Shown: one piece after another, positions 8,514 through 16,840 of the stretch
How the letters are laid out: each line of letters begins with the position of its first letter
Numbering within the stretch: the stretch's first letter is position 1
NCBI GenBank assembly: GCA_963592435.1
Contig: CAVAWT010000004.1
Location: 20,026 to 84,025, forward strand
Origin: Phoenicibacter sp963592435
Lineage (GTDB): Bacteria > Actinomycetota > Coriobacteriia > Coriobacteriales > Eggerthellaceae
Length of the DNA stretch: 64,000 nt
Direction of reading: 5' to 3'
Notes under the pieces: generated by a model
Seen by the model: only the letters and a program-made list of their open reading frames with translations
What the model was told of the DNA's origin: nothing
Database searches by the model: none
Position numbers and translations under genes: made by a program

Positions 8514-9389
8514 ATGGCTTTTTCTGAATTTGAAAGCAATTTGGAAGGGCAGGCACTGCTCAAGGCTGACCCCTACCGTCCTTGGGAAGCAAGAATAACA
8601 AGCATTCAAGCACTGACGGCCACTGAGAAGCTCTATGAGTTCCGTCTGATCGACGAGCGCGTTCGTCAAGCATTCAGGCACAAGCCAGGGCAATTTGTTA
8701 TGATTTCCATCTTGGGAGTTGGCGAAGCGCCAATTGCCATCTGCTCAAGCCCTGCTAAAGTTGGTTTTTTTGAGCTAACTGTCAGGAAGGCAGGAGCTGT
8801 CACTTCAAAGCTTGACTCGATGCAATGTGGTGACGTTGTTGGGATCAGAGGTCCCTATGGGCATCCTTTTCCATATGAAGAAATGAAGGGAAATGACATT
8901 TTGTGCGTGGCAGGAGGAACCGGAATTGCTCCTTTGCGCTCTTTGATTAACAACATCCATGATGAACGCGACCAATTTGGCAAGGTTGTCATCATCTATG
9001 GCTCAAGAAGTGAAAAAACAATCATGTTTCGTGACCAATTTGAAATGTGGAGGCACAGACGCGATTTCGAACTCTATCTCCCATTGTCGCAACCAGATGA
9101 GGGTTGGTCAGGAGAAGTAGGCTATGCTGGTGACATGTTCAAGTTTGTTGAAGTGGATCCAAAAAACACTTACGGCGCGATTTGTGGACCTCCAGTTATG
9201 TATGCTAGCGTCATTGAAGAGATGAGAAAAAAGGGAATTGAATATGATCGCATCTACATGAGCTTTGAGCGACATATGAAGTGTGGCATGGGCAAGTGCG
9301 GTCATTGTCAGGTGGGTCATCAGTATTGTTGTTTGGATGGTCCAGTCTTTAATTATTGGGATGCACAAAACATGCAAGGGTCGATTTAG
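8514..9389 (+). CDS. FAD/NAD(P)-binding subunit of a sulfhydrogenase/AsrB-type complex (gamma-like)
   Basis: A 291-residue flavoprotein of the HydG/AsrB/dihydroorotate-dehydrogenase-electron-transfer (PyrK) family. It takes electrons from NAD(P)H or gives them to NAD(P)+. The FAD domain shows FRHKPGQFVMISI and ICSSPAKVGFFELTVRKAG. The nucleotide domain starts at VAGGTGIAPLRSLI and includes VVIIYGSRSE and GAICGPPVMYASV. The C-terminus holds a 2Fe-2S motif, CGMGKCGHCQVGHQYC. The frame extends far upstream within the previous gene, but the ATG at 8514, four bases after the upstream stop and 13 bases after AAGGAG, gives the family-like N-terminus. The next gene starts with its ATG directly after this gene's stop. 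Confidence 0.9.
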   Translation: MAFSEFESNLEGQALLKADPYRPWEARITSIQALTATEKLYEFRLIDERVRQAFRHKPGQFVMISILGVGEAPIAICSSPAKVGFFELTVRKAGAVTSKLDSMQCGDVVGIRGPYGHPFPYEEMKGNDILCVAGGTGIAPLRSLINNIHDERDQFGKVVIIYGSRSEKTIMFRDQFEMWRHRRDFELYLPLSQPDEGWSGEVGYAGDMFKFVEVDPKNTYGAICGPPVMYASVIEEMRKKGIEYDRIYMSFERHMKCGMGKCGHCQVGHQYCCLDGPVFNYWDAQNMQGSI

Positions 9390-10739
9390 ATGTTGACAAA
9401 CTTAGAGAACAAACCAACGCTAGCTTTTTTCGAGCTTGACAGTTGCAAGGGATGTGAGATGCAATTGTTCAACGCCAATATGGCGCTACTGGAAGTTTTT
9501 AAGCAGGTAGACGTTGTTTATTGGTCAAGCCTCACGTCATCGGCTGTTCCTGACAAAATCGACATAGCAGTTGTTGAAGGAGCAATTTCGACCCAAGAAC
9601 AAAAAGACTTTATTGAGGCTCTAAGAGAGAGTTCAAAGTTTCTGATTGCGCTTGGAGCTTGTGCTTGTGGTTTAAACAAAAATGAAGAGGTAAAGCACAA
9701 GCCGATTAGCGATTTTGTCAAAGTTGATCACTTCGTTCGTTGTTGTCCTGTGGACACTGAGAAATTCATCGAAGCTCTCCAGATTGCCATCGGCGGCAGG
9801 AACACCTTCACATCAACTGCCACTTTGTGTGGTGAGTGCAAGAGCAACGAAAAAGGCTGCTTTTTCGGAAGAGGACAAATGTGCGCTGGACTCATTTCAA
9901 CTTGTGGATGCGACAGTCTTTGCACAAAGATGAATGTTTGTTGCAGGGGCTGTTCGGGCGTTTCTCCTAACGCTAACACAGATTCAGCGAAGCGGATTGC
10001 TGAAGAAATGTGTCAGCAGCCTCGTGATTTTGAATCCTTTTTGTCGGTTTGTGACATCGACAGATTTCTGGATAAAGATTTGTCAAGCCTTGATGGAGAA
10101 GATGCAGCTTTTGTTGCCTCTCGTTTCGATGGGCAGAATTCTCAAGAATGCGTTTTGTGTGCTTTGGAAACGACAGAAAAAGAGAACTCAGTTGAGGTTT
10201 CGTCGCTTGATAAAAACTTGAGAGAAATTTTGAGATTGGCAGCGCGAGCCCAAAACCATGTCACTTCTCTCTTTCTTGATGATTTGTGCAGAATGGACGG
10301 GCACACCGGAATCCAAGACCTTTATGAGGAAGACCCAGACTTTGTGGTTTCTGCGTTGAAACTGAGGGGTGCTCTAACAAACATATTAAGCACAATTGGT
10401 GGACGCGCAGTTCATCCAATAACATGCAAAGTTGGCGGTTTTAGTCAAGAAGTTGACGAAGCCACTCTTACGAGCCTAAAGACTGATCTCGAATCTTCAG
10501 AAGGCTTTGCTGTTTCACTCATCGATGTTTTTGCAAAGAAATGGGAACAATCTGTGCAAGGATCTGACAGTTCTGCTCTGAAAAGAGTGCTCGACGGATG
10601 GGATGATTTAAGTGATAAAGCACGATTTGGTGCAGCAAAAGCCTCACTTCGACCTCCAGAGAGTGACGAGCGTAAGGAATGTATCGCGCGAGCAATTGAG
10701 GTCGTTGATGTAATTGAGCGGATCAAAGAGTTGATTTAG
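9390..10739 (+). CDS. fused NiFe-hydrogenase small-subunit-like and truncated large-subunit-like protein
   Basis: A 449-residue protein in two parts. Residues 1-~225 resemble the delta/small subunit of group 3 [NiFe] hydrogenases: FFELDSCKGCEMQL (C19, C22), ALGACACG (C91, C93), RCCPVD (C118, C119), then a Cys-rich stretch ending CCRGCSGVSPNANTDSAKRI. Residues ~245-449 resemble the N-terminal half of the large (alpha) subunit: QECVLC (C254, C257) stands where the nickel motif RxCGxC should be, followed by LREILRLAARAQNHVTSLFLDDL and TIGGRAVHPITCKVGGF. The C-terminal nickel motif (DPCxxC) is absent, and the gene ends without a visible remnant of it downstream. The ATG abuts the previous stop, with CAAGGG nine bases upstream. 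As third gene of a HydB-HydG-like operon it probably receives or donates electrons, but it is unlikely to be a working hydrogenase. The large-subunit reading is by motif only. Confidence 0.72.
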   Translation: MLTNLENKPTLAFFELDSCKGCEMQLFNANMALLEVFKQVDVVYWSSLTSSAVPDKIDIAVVEGAISTQEQKDFIEALRESSKFLIALGACACGLNKNEEVKHKPISDFVKVDHFVRCCPVDTEKFIEALQIAIGGRNTFTSTATLCGECKSNEKGCFFGRGQMCAGLISTCGCDSLCTKMNVCCRGCSGVSPNANTDSAKRIAEEMCQQPRDFESFLSVCDIDRFLDKDLSSLDGEDAAFVASRFDGQNSQECVLCALETTEKENSVEVSSLDKNLREILRLAARAQNHVTSLFLDDLCRMDGHTGIQDLYEEDPDFVVSALKLRGALTNILSTIGGRAVHPITCKVGGFSQEVDEATLTSLKTDLESSEGFAVSLIDVFAKKWEQSVQGSDSSALKRVLDGWDDLSDKARFGAAKASLRPPESDERKECIARAIEVVDVIERIKELI

Positions 10740-10763
10740 TTTTTTAAGCTTTTTAGTCTGTTG

Positions 10764-10792
10764 TTGTCAAAGTGATAGATGTCCCATAAAAA
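10764..10792 (+). promoter_or_regulatory. candidate promoter of the zinc-ribbon gene
   Basis: TTGTCA (10764-10769) and TAAAAA (10787-10792) are 17 bases apart, upstream of the zinc-ribbon membrane protein gene. The -10 is imperfect, so this is moderate evidence. Confidence 0.4.
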
Positions 10793-10845
10793 ATCATGGT
10801 AGCATTTAAATGTGTTATTAAATTATATTTCTTTAAGGAGCAACT

Positions 10846-11232
10846 ATGAAGTATTGCCAAAAATGTGGCACTGCCATCGAAGATGAAACTGAGTTTTGCC
10901 AAAAATGTGGCACGCAGGTTGGCGAAAAGAAGCAAGAACCACAGACTCAACAAGTCAATGTTACAATCAACAATCCTGAAGCAGTGAGAGTCGAATCAAA
11001 GGCGGAAACAGACAAAACACTGCGCCTGATAGCATTCATCTTTTGCTGCCTCTCTTTGGCTGGTTTTTGTTGGTTGTTGATCCCGCTTGCTTGGATGATC
11101 CCAATGACTGTCATCGCTTGGGGGATTTATAAAGGAACTCGTCCCAACACCGTTGCGTTTGCAGTCTGCACATTGATATTTTGCAACCTTGTTGCTGGGA
11201 TTTTGTTGCTCTGTTCAACAAAGGATGAATAA
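10846..11232 (+). CDS. zinc-ribbon membrane protein
   Basis: A 128-residue protein of unknown role. The N-terminus is a double zinc-ribbon half-motif, YCQKCGTAIEDETEFCQKCGTQVG, which should bind one zinc ion. A Gln/Lys-rich linker follows, then a hydrophobic C-terminal half with two or three membrane segments (RLIAFIFCCLSLAGFCWLLIP, WMIPMTVIAWGIYKG, VAFAVCTLIFCNLVAGILLL). AAGGAG is six bases before the ATG. Its stop codon abuts the stop of the convergent dgt gene with no base between. Such zinc-ribbon membrane proteins are common in Firmicutes and Actinobacteria and have no settled function. Confidence 0.85.
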   Translation: MKYCQKCGTAIEDETEFCQKCGTQVGEKKQEPQTQQVNVTINNPEAVRVESKAETDKTLRLIAFIFCCLSLAGFCWLLIPLAWMIPMTVIAWGIYKGTRPNTVAFAVCTLIFCNLVAGILLLCSTKDE

Positions 11233-12456
11233 TTAATCGAGATAATCCTTCATGTAGACTTTCTTAGTTGATGATGGGAATGTGTGCTCGAAGAGGTTAA
11301 CGAAATAATTGTCTGTCATTGAAGCGATGTAGTCACAGACAATTGCGTTAGGTTCAGTTTTGAGATAGTTTTCTTTCGTTATGTAGTGTGATTTCTTAAT
11401 CAATTGTTTAATGTGGTGGCGAAAAATTGGCGTGCTTTCGTCACCTGATTTTAAATCGCACAAAATTTTCTCGTAGAGATCTTCAAACATCTGTTCAACT
11501 TCTGAAAAAGATTTTTCCAAAATTCCTTCTTTTGAATAAATAATTTCATAATTCTGCTTCTTTGCGAGCCTCAAATCTTCAAAAATCTCTTTGCTCATTT
11601 CAATTTGATTTTTTCCATAGGAGTTGTTAACAATGTCAACTGTCATGTTGTTAATAATTTTTGCGTTGTCTTTGCCTAAAACTTCTGAGTCAAAGACATC
11701 CAGTGAGTCGAAGACATGCATGTCGATGGCGTCGTCTCTGTCTTTTCCTATGTAGGCAATCATGTCGGCGACTCGAACAACACAGCCTTCAAGCGTGGCA
11801 GGGCGGAGAGTTTTTATGATTTTTTCATTGGTGTTGCAAGCCTCAACAAGATCATCGAGCTCGTCAAAAGATTCAATTTTTCCTCTGTAGACAATTTGTT
11901 GGGCAAATTCGCCGTTGTGTTTCAGAATCCCATCAAGTGTTTGAAGTGAAATGTTTCGAGGATAGAGCTGGTCGAGAACGCGAACAGAGTGAACGTTGTG
12001 ATGAAAGAAGCGCCCTGTGTGATCATGATAACATTCAGACAGGAAACGCTCCCCTGCGTGACCAAAAGGAGTGTGACCAAGATCATGTCCAAGACTGATT
12101 GCATCGATTAAGTCAAGGTTTAAGTTGAGAAGTTTTCCAATGCCACGAGCTACTCTGTTGACGAGTTGAACATGAAGGCCTCGTCTGCAGATGTCATCGT
12201 TTTCCACAAGCGAGAAAACCTGAGTTTTCCCAGCATAGCGATTATATGCTGGGAGGTTGACAATTTTTTCAACGTCTCGCATGAAAGCAGGACGCGCAAG
12301 AGTCGCTTTGTCATTTTTTATGGAGTGTCGTCTGCAAATTTCTTCGTCTTTGAATGCAAATTCATTGACCACGTTATTTTTTCTGTCCTCGACAATTTGT
12401 TTTTCAATTTTTTCGTCAAGTTTGAGATATCCTATGTCTGAATTTAGCTTAGTCAT
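11233..12456 (-). CDS. dgt: dGTP triphosphohydrolase-like HD-domain protein
   Basis: A 407-residue HD-domain phosphohydrolase of the deoxyguanosinetriphosphate triphosphohydrolase family, which splits dNTPs to the nucleoside and tripolyphosphate and so affects dNTP pools. Motifs are RPAFMRDVEKIVNLPAYNRYAGKTQVF, a metal-binding core of histidines and aspartates in SLGHDLGHTPFGHAGERFL, HNVHSVRVLD, LKHNGEF and RVADMIAYIGKDRDDAI. AAGGAG lies 11 bases before the ATG. It is divergent from dnaG. Members vary in substrate preference, so the dGTP assignment is by family only. Confidence 0.85.
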   Translation of the reverse strand: MTKLNSDIGYLKLDEKIEKQIVEDRKNNVVNEFAFKDEEICRRHSIKNDKATLARPAFMRDVEKIVNLPAYNRYAGKTQVFSLVENDDICRRGLHVQLVNRVARGIGKLLNLNLDLIDAISLGHDLGHTPFGHAGERFLSECYHDHTGRFFHHNVHSVRVLDQLYPRNISLQTLDGILKHNGEFAQQIVYRGKIESFDELDDLVEACNTNEKIIKTLRPATLEGCVVRVADMIAYIGKDRDDAIDMHVFDSLDVFDSEVLGKDNAKIINNMTVDIVNNSYGKNQIEMSKEIFEDLRLAKKQNYEIIYSKEGILEKSFSEVEQMFEDLYEKILCDLKSGDESTPIFRHHIKQLIKKSHYITKENYLKTEPNAIVCDYIASMTDNYFVNLFEHTFPSSTKKVYMKDYLD

Positions 12457-12522
12457 AAATTATTTTTGCTCCTTATGCTTTAGAATGATTTTACTAGATA
12501 AAAAACGCTTTTAAGGTTGATT

Positions 12523-14373
12523 TTGATAAGTGACGACGACATAGCGAAGGTGAGTGCAGCGACAGATTTTGTTGCGCTTGTGTCCGAAAGCGTTCCAGTT
12601 AAAAGAAAGGGCAAAGATTTTTGGTGCTGTTGTCCTTTCCATCATGAAAAAACGCCCTCATGCAAAATTGATGTGGCTGGGAATTTGTGGCATTGCTTTG
12701 GTTGTGGCGAGGGCGGTTCTGTTTTCACATACGTCATGAAGTTACACAATGTCTCTTTTAAAGAAGCTGTTCACATGCTCGCCGACCGAGCACACATAGA
12801 AATCCATGACACTCTCGAATCTGGAATCACAGCATCAGAGAAAGACAGATTGAAAGAATGTTGTGGAAAGGCAAGCGATTTTTTTCATGAGCAGCTCTTG
12901 AGAGGAAAGTCATCGAGCTGTTCAGCTGCTAGGAAATATGTCTCCTCACGGCATTTCAAGATTGATGTCGCGAGAAGATGGAAAATTGGTTTTGCTCCAG
13001 GTTATGACACTCTTGTTAACCATTTGAGATCTCAAGGTTTTTGTGATGAAGAGATAGTAAAAGCTAATCTCGCTCGACAAGCAAATGGAACTTTAAAAGA
13101 CAGATTTTTTAATAGAGTGATGTTTCCGATCTTTGATTTGCGGGGAGATTGTGTTGCTTTTGGTGGAAGAGTGTTGGGAGATGGAAATCCAAAATACCTA
13201 AACACTTCTGAGACGCTAATTTTTCATAAATCTAACATCCTTTTCGGTCTTGACAAAGCGAAAAATGAAATTGTTACAAGTGGCTATGCTGTTGTTGTTG
13301 AAGGATACACGGATGTCATTGCATGTCATGAGGCGGGGATAAAAAATGTCGTTGCAACACTCGGGACTTCTTTGACGATGCAACACATCAAGCTTTTGAG
13401 CCGTTATGCTTCAAAAAAAATTGTCTATCTGTTTGATGGTGACGAGGCAGGGCAGAGAGCTGCGGAACGCGCCTTGCAATTCATCGACTATCAAATGACG
13501 CCCGAAGCAGGTCAATCACGCTGTGACTTGCATGCATCAACAATTCCTGACAATTTGGATCCAGCGGAGTTCATTGAGGCAAAAGGCGGAGATGCTCTAA
13601 AAGAAATTTTGGATAATTCATATTCCTTGATCGAGTTTGGAATAAAGAGAAGGATTGCCAGTCACGATTTGTCGACGCCAGAAGGAAGAAGTCGAGCACT
13701 CGTTGATTCAATTTCGATTCTGGCACCCATCAAAGACTCCATTCTTGCAAAGGATTATGCTTCTTTGATTGCAAGTATGACTCGAGCGAGTGAGTCAGAT
13801 GCTCTTGCGAAGCTCGCGTCTTTAAAGTCGCCTAAAAATTATGCACATGAGCAGACAAATGACAAAGACGATTTCGTGTATGACGAAAATGACGCAAAAA
13901 CGCATGAAGAAGCGAAAGGTAGCACAACCTTCAGCAGGGATAAGAACAGGATTAACAATGAGCGACAGATTGTTTCTCTCGCACTTCAGCACCCGAACCT
14001 AGCACTTTCAAAGGCAGATGATCTTCTTAACATAAAGTGGCAGGACAGCCTAAATCGTGTTGTCATAGAAAAAGCACTAGACATCCTCTCAGAAGATCTG
14101 TCGTGTGCTTCGCAAGTTTTGATTAACAAAATTCTAAATGAAAATCCAAAGGCTCAAAGCGTCATAACGTCTGCAATGTCGATGGACGAAGAAGAAGCAA
14201 GTCAGATTTTCTTGATCGTTTTGAACAATGTCATTTTGGATGACTTGACTTTTGAGCAGGAAGAGCTAAATGTTGCCTTGTCAAGTGAGTTTGACGAAGA
14301 TAAAAGAACAAAAATTTTGCAAGACATCGCACGACTTGCGAAGAAAAAGACGTATTTAAGTGGTTTAATGTAA
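12523..14373 (+). CDS. dnaG: DNA primase
   Basis: Synthesises the RNA primers for lagging-strand replication. The N-terminal CHC2 zinc-binding domain has CCPFHHEKTPSCKID and WHCFGCGEGGSVFTYVM. The catalytic core includes RRWKIGFAPGYD, FPIFDLRGDCVAFGGRVLGDGNPKYLNTSET and the Toprim residues in VVVEGYTDVIACHEAGIKNVVATLGTSLT and YLFDGDEAGQRAA. The C-terminal ~150 residues form the variable DnaB-interacting domain. The frame is open from a TTG at 12517, but AAGG at 12513-12516 would touch it; the TTG at 12523 is six bases away and is preferred (616 residues). The def gene follows at 36 bases. Unlike the common order, no rpoD is seen next to it. Confidence 0.95.
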   Translation: MISDDDIAKVSAATDFVALVSESVPVKRKGKDFWCCCPFHHEKTPSCKIDVAGNLWHCFGCGEGGSVFTYVMKLHNVSFKEAVHMLADRAHIEIHDTLESGITASEKDRLKECCGKASDFFHEQLLRGKSSSCSAARKYVSSRHFKIDVARRWKIGFAPGYDTLVNHLRSQGFCDEEIVKANLARQANGTLKDRFFNRVMFPIFDLRGDCVAFGGRVLGDGNPKYLNTSETLIFHKSNILFGLDKAKNEIVTSGYAVVVEGYTDVIACHEAGIKNVVATLGTSLTMQHIKLLSRYASKKIVYLFDGDEAGQRAAERALQFIDYQMTPEAGQSRCDLHASTIPDNLDPAEFIEAKGGDALKEILDNSYSLIEFGIKRRIASHDLSTPEGRSRALVDSISILAPIKDSILAKDYASLIASMTRASESDALAKLASLKSPKNYAHEQTNDKDDFVYDENDAKTHEEAKGSTTFSRDKNRINNERQIVSLALQHPNLALSKADDLLNIKWQDSLNRVVIEKALDILSEDLSCASQVLINKILNENPKAQSVITSAMSMDEEEASQIFLIVLNNVILDDLTFEQEELNVALSSEFDEDKRTKILQDIARLAKKKTYLSGLM

Positions 14374-14409
14374 GGATATGAGTTTTTATAAAAGAAATGA
14401 GTTTTAAAA

Positions 14410-14973
14410 ATGGCAGAAATTGTTACATATCCTGATGAGCGACTTCATAAAAAATGCGTTGAGTGCGACGTTAACGACAAATCTCTCGTTCGTCTTTCAA
14501 AAGAGATGGCAAAAAAGATGTATGACAATAACGGAGTAGGTCTGGCGGCGCCTCAAATTGGCGATGACAGACGCATCATTGTTGTCGATTGTGACTATGA
14601 TGTAGACGACAAGAAAACTCGCGACCCTCTCATTCTTCTTAACCCCGAACTTCTTGATTGTTCTGGAGAGAAAATCGAAGAGACTGAAGGTTGCTTGTCT
14701 TGTCCAGGCATTTCTGTCCCTGTGACGCGCTTTGAATGTGTCAAAGTGCATTTTTGGGACCTAAAAGGAGATGAGTGGGAACTTCAAGCGGATGGTCTTT
14801 TGGCTCGATGCTTGCAACATGAAGTCGATCATCTGAATGGAAGAACGCTCTTTGAGGCATGCGACCCTCAGATTCGTTTGCAAGTTTTGAAGATGTATGA
14901 ACAAGCAAAACAGGCTGGAGCAAAACCAGGTGAGACTTCATATGTGTTCGAGCCTAACTCAAATAACCAATAA
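14410..14973 (+). CDS. def: peptide deformylase
   Basis: Removes the formyl group from the N-terminal methionine of new proteins. All three family motifs are visible: GVGLAAPQIG, EGCLSCPG (with the metal-binding Cys) and QHEVDHLNG (two metal-binding His and the catalytic Glu). The length, 187 residues, is normal. Motif 2 is usually EGCLSVP or EGCLSIP; here a second Cys replaces Val/Ile. The Shine-Dalgarno site is weak. A 9-codon open frame (14379-14408) ends just before this ATG, which could allow coupling with dnaG upstream; this is speculation. Confidence 0.95.
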   Translation: MAEIVTYPDERLHKKCVECDVNDKSLVRLSKEMAKKMYDNNGVGLAAPQIGDDRRIIVVDCDYDVDDKKTRDPLILLNPELLDCSGEKIEETEGCLSCPGISVPVTRFECVKVHFWDLKGDEWELQADGLLARCLQHEVDHLNGRTLFEACDPQIRLQVLKMYEQAKQAGAKPGETSYVFEPNSNNQ

Positions 14974-15106
14974 TGAATTTGGCAATCATTTTGTTACTCT
15001 TTCGAGCATTTTTTTAACACATGGTGTGCTTTATTGTTTAAAGTTTCTTCGTTTTGATAATGCTATTTTGTTATAAACGTGTTTAATTTTAAAAGTTTTC
15101 AAAATG

Positions 15107-15115
15107 TGGTATTAT
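15107..15115 (+). promoter_or_regulatory. extended -10 promoter before the DivIVA-like gene
   Basis: TGGTATTAT is an extended -10 (TGn plus TATTAT) 53 bases before the ATG of the DivIVA-like gene, in a 194-base AT-rich gap that otherwise shows nothing clear. Confidence 0.5.
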
Positions 15116-15167
15116 TAAAAACATATGTGATACGAGAAAACTAGAAGAACTTATAAAAGGAGTAAAA

Positions 15168-15638
15168 ATGGACGAATCAGGAGTTCTTGGAAGTCTCGAA
15201 GACTTAAGCATTCTTTTGGAGGATGCAAAGCCAGTTTTTGGTAAAAATAATATGCGTCAAGTTGACGTTAATGTTGCTTTTGAAATTCTAGATGAAATTC
15301 GCGACACTTTCCCATCAGAATTTGCCACAGCTCGCCAGATTGTCCGTGAGCGTACTGCGTTGATTGACGACGCAGAAGCTGAGGCAGCAAGGATCATAGA
15401 AGACGCTAAAAGCCAAGCGATGACGATTGCTTCTGAGCAAGAGATTGTTCGTCTTGCACAAAACGAATCTGAGAGAATAATGAGTGAGGCTCGCGAGATG
15501 GAGCGTGAAACTCGTGCAGGCGCCGAGGATTATGCTGATGAGGTGTTTAGCCATGTTGAGCAAAACCTCGACAACGTTCTTTCACAGGTCAGACGCGTTC
15601 GCGATCGCCTCAATTCAACTTCGACAGTTCCGAATTAA
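15168..15638 (+). CDS. DivIVA/SepIVA-like coiled-coil protein
   Basis: A 156-residue protein made mainly of a long charged helix (residues ~55-145: RERTALIDDAEAEAARIIEDAK through NESERIMSEAREMERETRAG), strongly predicted to be coiled coil. Helices of this type occur in ATP-synthase b subunits and in actinobacterial DivIVA-like proteins. The position, directly before a DUF177 gene, is where actinobacteria keep the DivIVA-like septation protein (SepIVA in mycobacteria), which favours a role in cell-wall growth or division. No membrane segment or signal is seen, which argues against an ATP synthase subunit. AAAAGGAG is six bases before the ATG. The next gene starts two bases after its stop. Confidence 0.7.
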   Translation: MDESGVLGSLEDLSILLEDAKPVFGKNNMRQVDVNVAFEILDEIRDTFPSEFATARQIVRERTALIDDAEAEAARIIEDAKSQAMTIASEQEIVRLAQNESERIMSEAREMERETRAGAEDYADEVFSHVEQNLDNVLSQVRRVRDRLNSTSTVPN

Positions 15639-15640
15639 AA

Positions 15641-16153
15641 TTGACAGAGACAAAGATCCGCATAACTTCTGATCTTCTTTCACCCTCAAATTCTTCGGAC
15701 TTTGAGGGTGTTTTGTCGCATGCAACATTTCACTTTGCAGGAAATGACTTTGAGGTGACACAACCAATTTCTTGGGAGGTGAGGGTCATAAACGGTGGGG
15801 AAGGCTTTCTTTATGTTGAAGGCAAAGCGAACGCAAAATTAAAAACTCAGTGTGTTAGATGTCTTGAAGATGCAACTCTGGATGTCACCTCAGAAATAGA
15901 GGGCTTTATTAAAATTAAAGAAGAAGCCAAATTGCCTGAAGATGTTGGTGAAGATGAGTGTGTGAAGCTTGAAGATGGTAAGTATGTCGACTTGTTTCCT
16001 CTTTTGCAAGGCGCAATTCTTCTTGACTTGCCGATGCAACCTTTGTGTGATGAGAATTGTGAAGGATTGTTTGAATTTTGTGATCGTCACGGAGCTCAAG
16101 AGAGTGAAGACGTGCAACATCCCTTTGAAGTTTTAAAAAATTTCAAGTTTTAG
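15641..16153 (+). CDS. DUF177 (YceD) family protein
   Basis: A 170-residue protein of the YceD/DUF177 family, linked in bacteria and chloroplasts to 23S rRNA accumulation. The family signature is CVRCLEDATLDVTSEIEGFI, followed by acidic residues, LDLFPLLQGAILLDLPMQPLC and a C-terminal Cys (CDENCEGLFEFC). The start is TTG two bases after the preceding stop, so translation is probably coupled. In most bacteria this gene is followed by rpmF (L32). Here the next gene is rpmE (L31), with its own promoter, and no L32 frame is visible in the 76-base gap. Confidence 0.85.
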   Translation: MTETKIRITSDLLSPSNSSDFEGVLSHATFHFAGNDFEVTQPISWEVRVINGGEGFLYVEGKANAKLKTQCVRCLEDATLDVTSEIEGFIKIKEEAKLPEDVGEDECVKLEDGKYVDLFPLLQGAILLDLPMQPLCDENCEGLFEFCDRHGAQESEDVQHPFEVLKNFKF

Positions 16154-16163
16154 TCATTTTTTT

Positions 16164-16172
16164 TGATATAAT
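16164..16172 (+). promoter_or_regulatory. extended -10 promoter of rpmE
   Basis: TGATATAAT is a perfect extended -10 (TG, one base, TATAAT). It begins 66 bases before the rpmE start codon and lies just after the end of the DUF177 gene. Confidence 0.7.
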
Positions 16173-16183
16173 AGTCAATCGCG

Positions 16184-16202
16184 CCTTGGTCGGAAACCAA
16201 GG
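16184..16202 (+). promoter_or_regulatory. leader hairpin upstream of rpmE
   Basis: A 7-bp perfect stem, CCTTGGT with ACCAAGG, and a 5-base loop lie in the untranslated leader between the extended -10 and the ribosome site. A hairpin here could serve autogenous control by a ribosomal protein; that is inference. Confidence 0.5.
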
Positions 16203-16229
16203 GAAGACACTAACATTATAGGAGTTAAA

Positions 16230-16727
16230 ATGAAAAAAGACATTCATCCAGAATATGTTGATTGCACTGTAACTTGCAGTTGTGGCAACACATTCAAAAC
16301 GAGGGCGACGAAGCCAGAGCTTAAAATTGACATCTGCAATGTTTGCCATCCGTTCTACACTGGAACGCAAAAATTGATTGACACTGGTGGACGTGTTCAG
16401 AGGTTCTCTGATCGTTTTGGAAGCGCAACTGAGGTAGTTAAAGAGCGTGAGGCTAAGAAAAAGGCAGAGCGCGCCGCAAAACTTGAGGCTGAAGCTAAGG
16501 CAAAAGCTGAAGCAAAAGCAGAAAAGGCAAAGCTTAAAGAAGAGAGAGCTGCTAAGTTTGCTGCTGAGCAAGCAAAGAAAGATGAAGAAGAAGCAAAGAA
16601 GCAAGCTGAAGAAGCAGAACAAGCTCAAGCGGAAGAGGGTTCTGAGACGGCAGAGGCTCAAGCTGACGAAGCACCTGCAACTGAAGATGCTGGAACGAAT
16701 GAAGATGAAAAGAAGGAAGCTGAGTAG
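16230..16727 (+). CDS. rpmE: ribosomal protein L31 with long charged C-terminal tail
   Basis: The first ~70 residues are a normal zinc-type L31: MKKDIHPEYVDCTVTCSCGNTF with CSC, then DICNVCHPFYTG with CxxC, and DTGGRVQRFSDRFG. Where L31 normally ends, another ~95 residues follow that consist almost only of Ala, Glu, Lys and Gln, likely one long helix becoming acidic toward the end (ETAEAQADEAPATEDAGTNE). The full protein is 165 residues, about twice the family length. TAGGAG lies six bases before the ATG. Expression is expected from the extended -10 promoter just upstream, and a strong terminator follows. The tail's role is unknown. Confidence 0.93.
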   Translation: MKKDIHPEYVDCTVTCSCGNTFKTRATKPELKIDICNVCHPFYTGTQKLIDTGGRVQRFSDRFGSATEVVKEREAKKKAERAAKLEAEAKAKAEAKAEKAKLKEERAAKFAAEQAKKDEEEAKKQAEEAEQAQAEEGSETAEAQADEAPATEDAGTNEDEKKEAE

Positions 16728-16770
16728 TTTCACACACGTTTACTCAAATAATAAAATTTTAAAAAAATTT

Positions 16771-16796
16771 AGGCGAGGAGAGGCTCGCCTTTTTTA
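16771..16796 (+). terminator. intrinsic terminator of rpmE
   Basis: Stem AGGCGAG / CTCGCCT with a 6-base loop is followed directly by six T. It lies 44 bases after the rpmE stop codon. Confidence 0.9.
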
Positions 16797-16840
16797 TAAT
16801 TTAGGAGTAACTAATTGATGCTTTGGATTGAGGTCAGATT

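Noticed and set aside
10740..10845. Frameshifted remainder of a hydrogenase large subunit after 10739
   Set aside because: No DPCxxC or other large-subunit sequence could be read in any frame of the gap; the truncation looks real.
16143..16733. 196-codon minus-strand frame opposite rpmE
   Set aside because: A Leu/Phe/Cys/Ser-rich mirror of the charged L31 tail.
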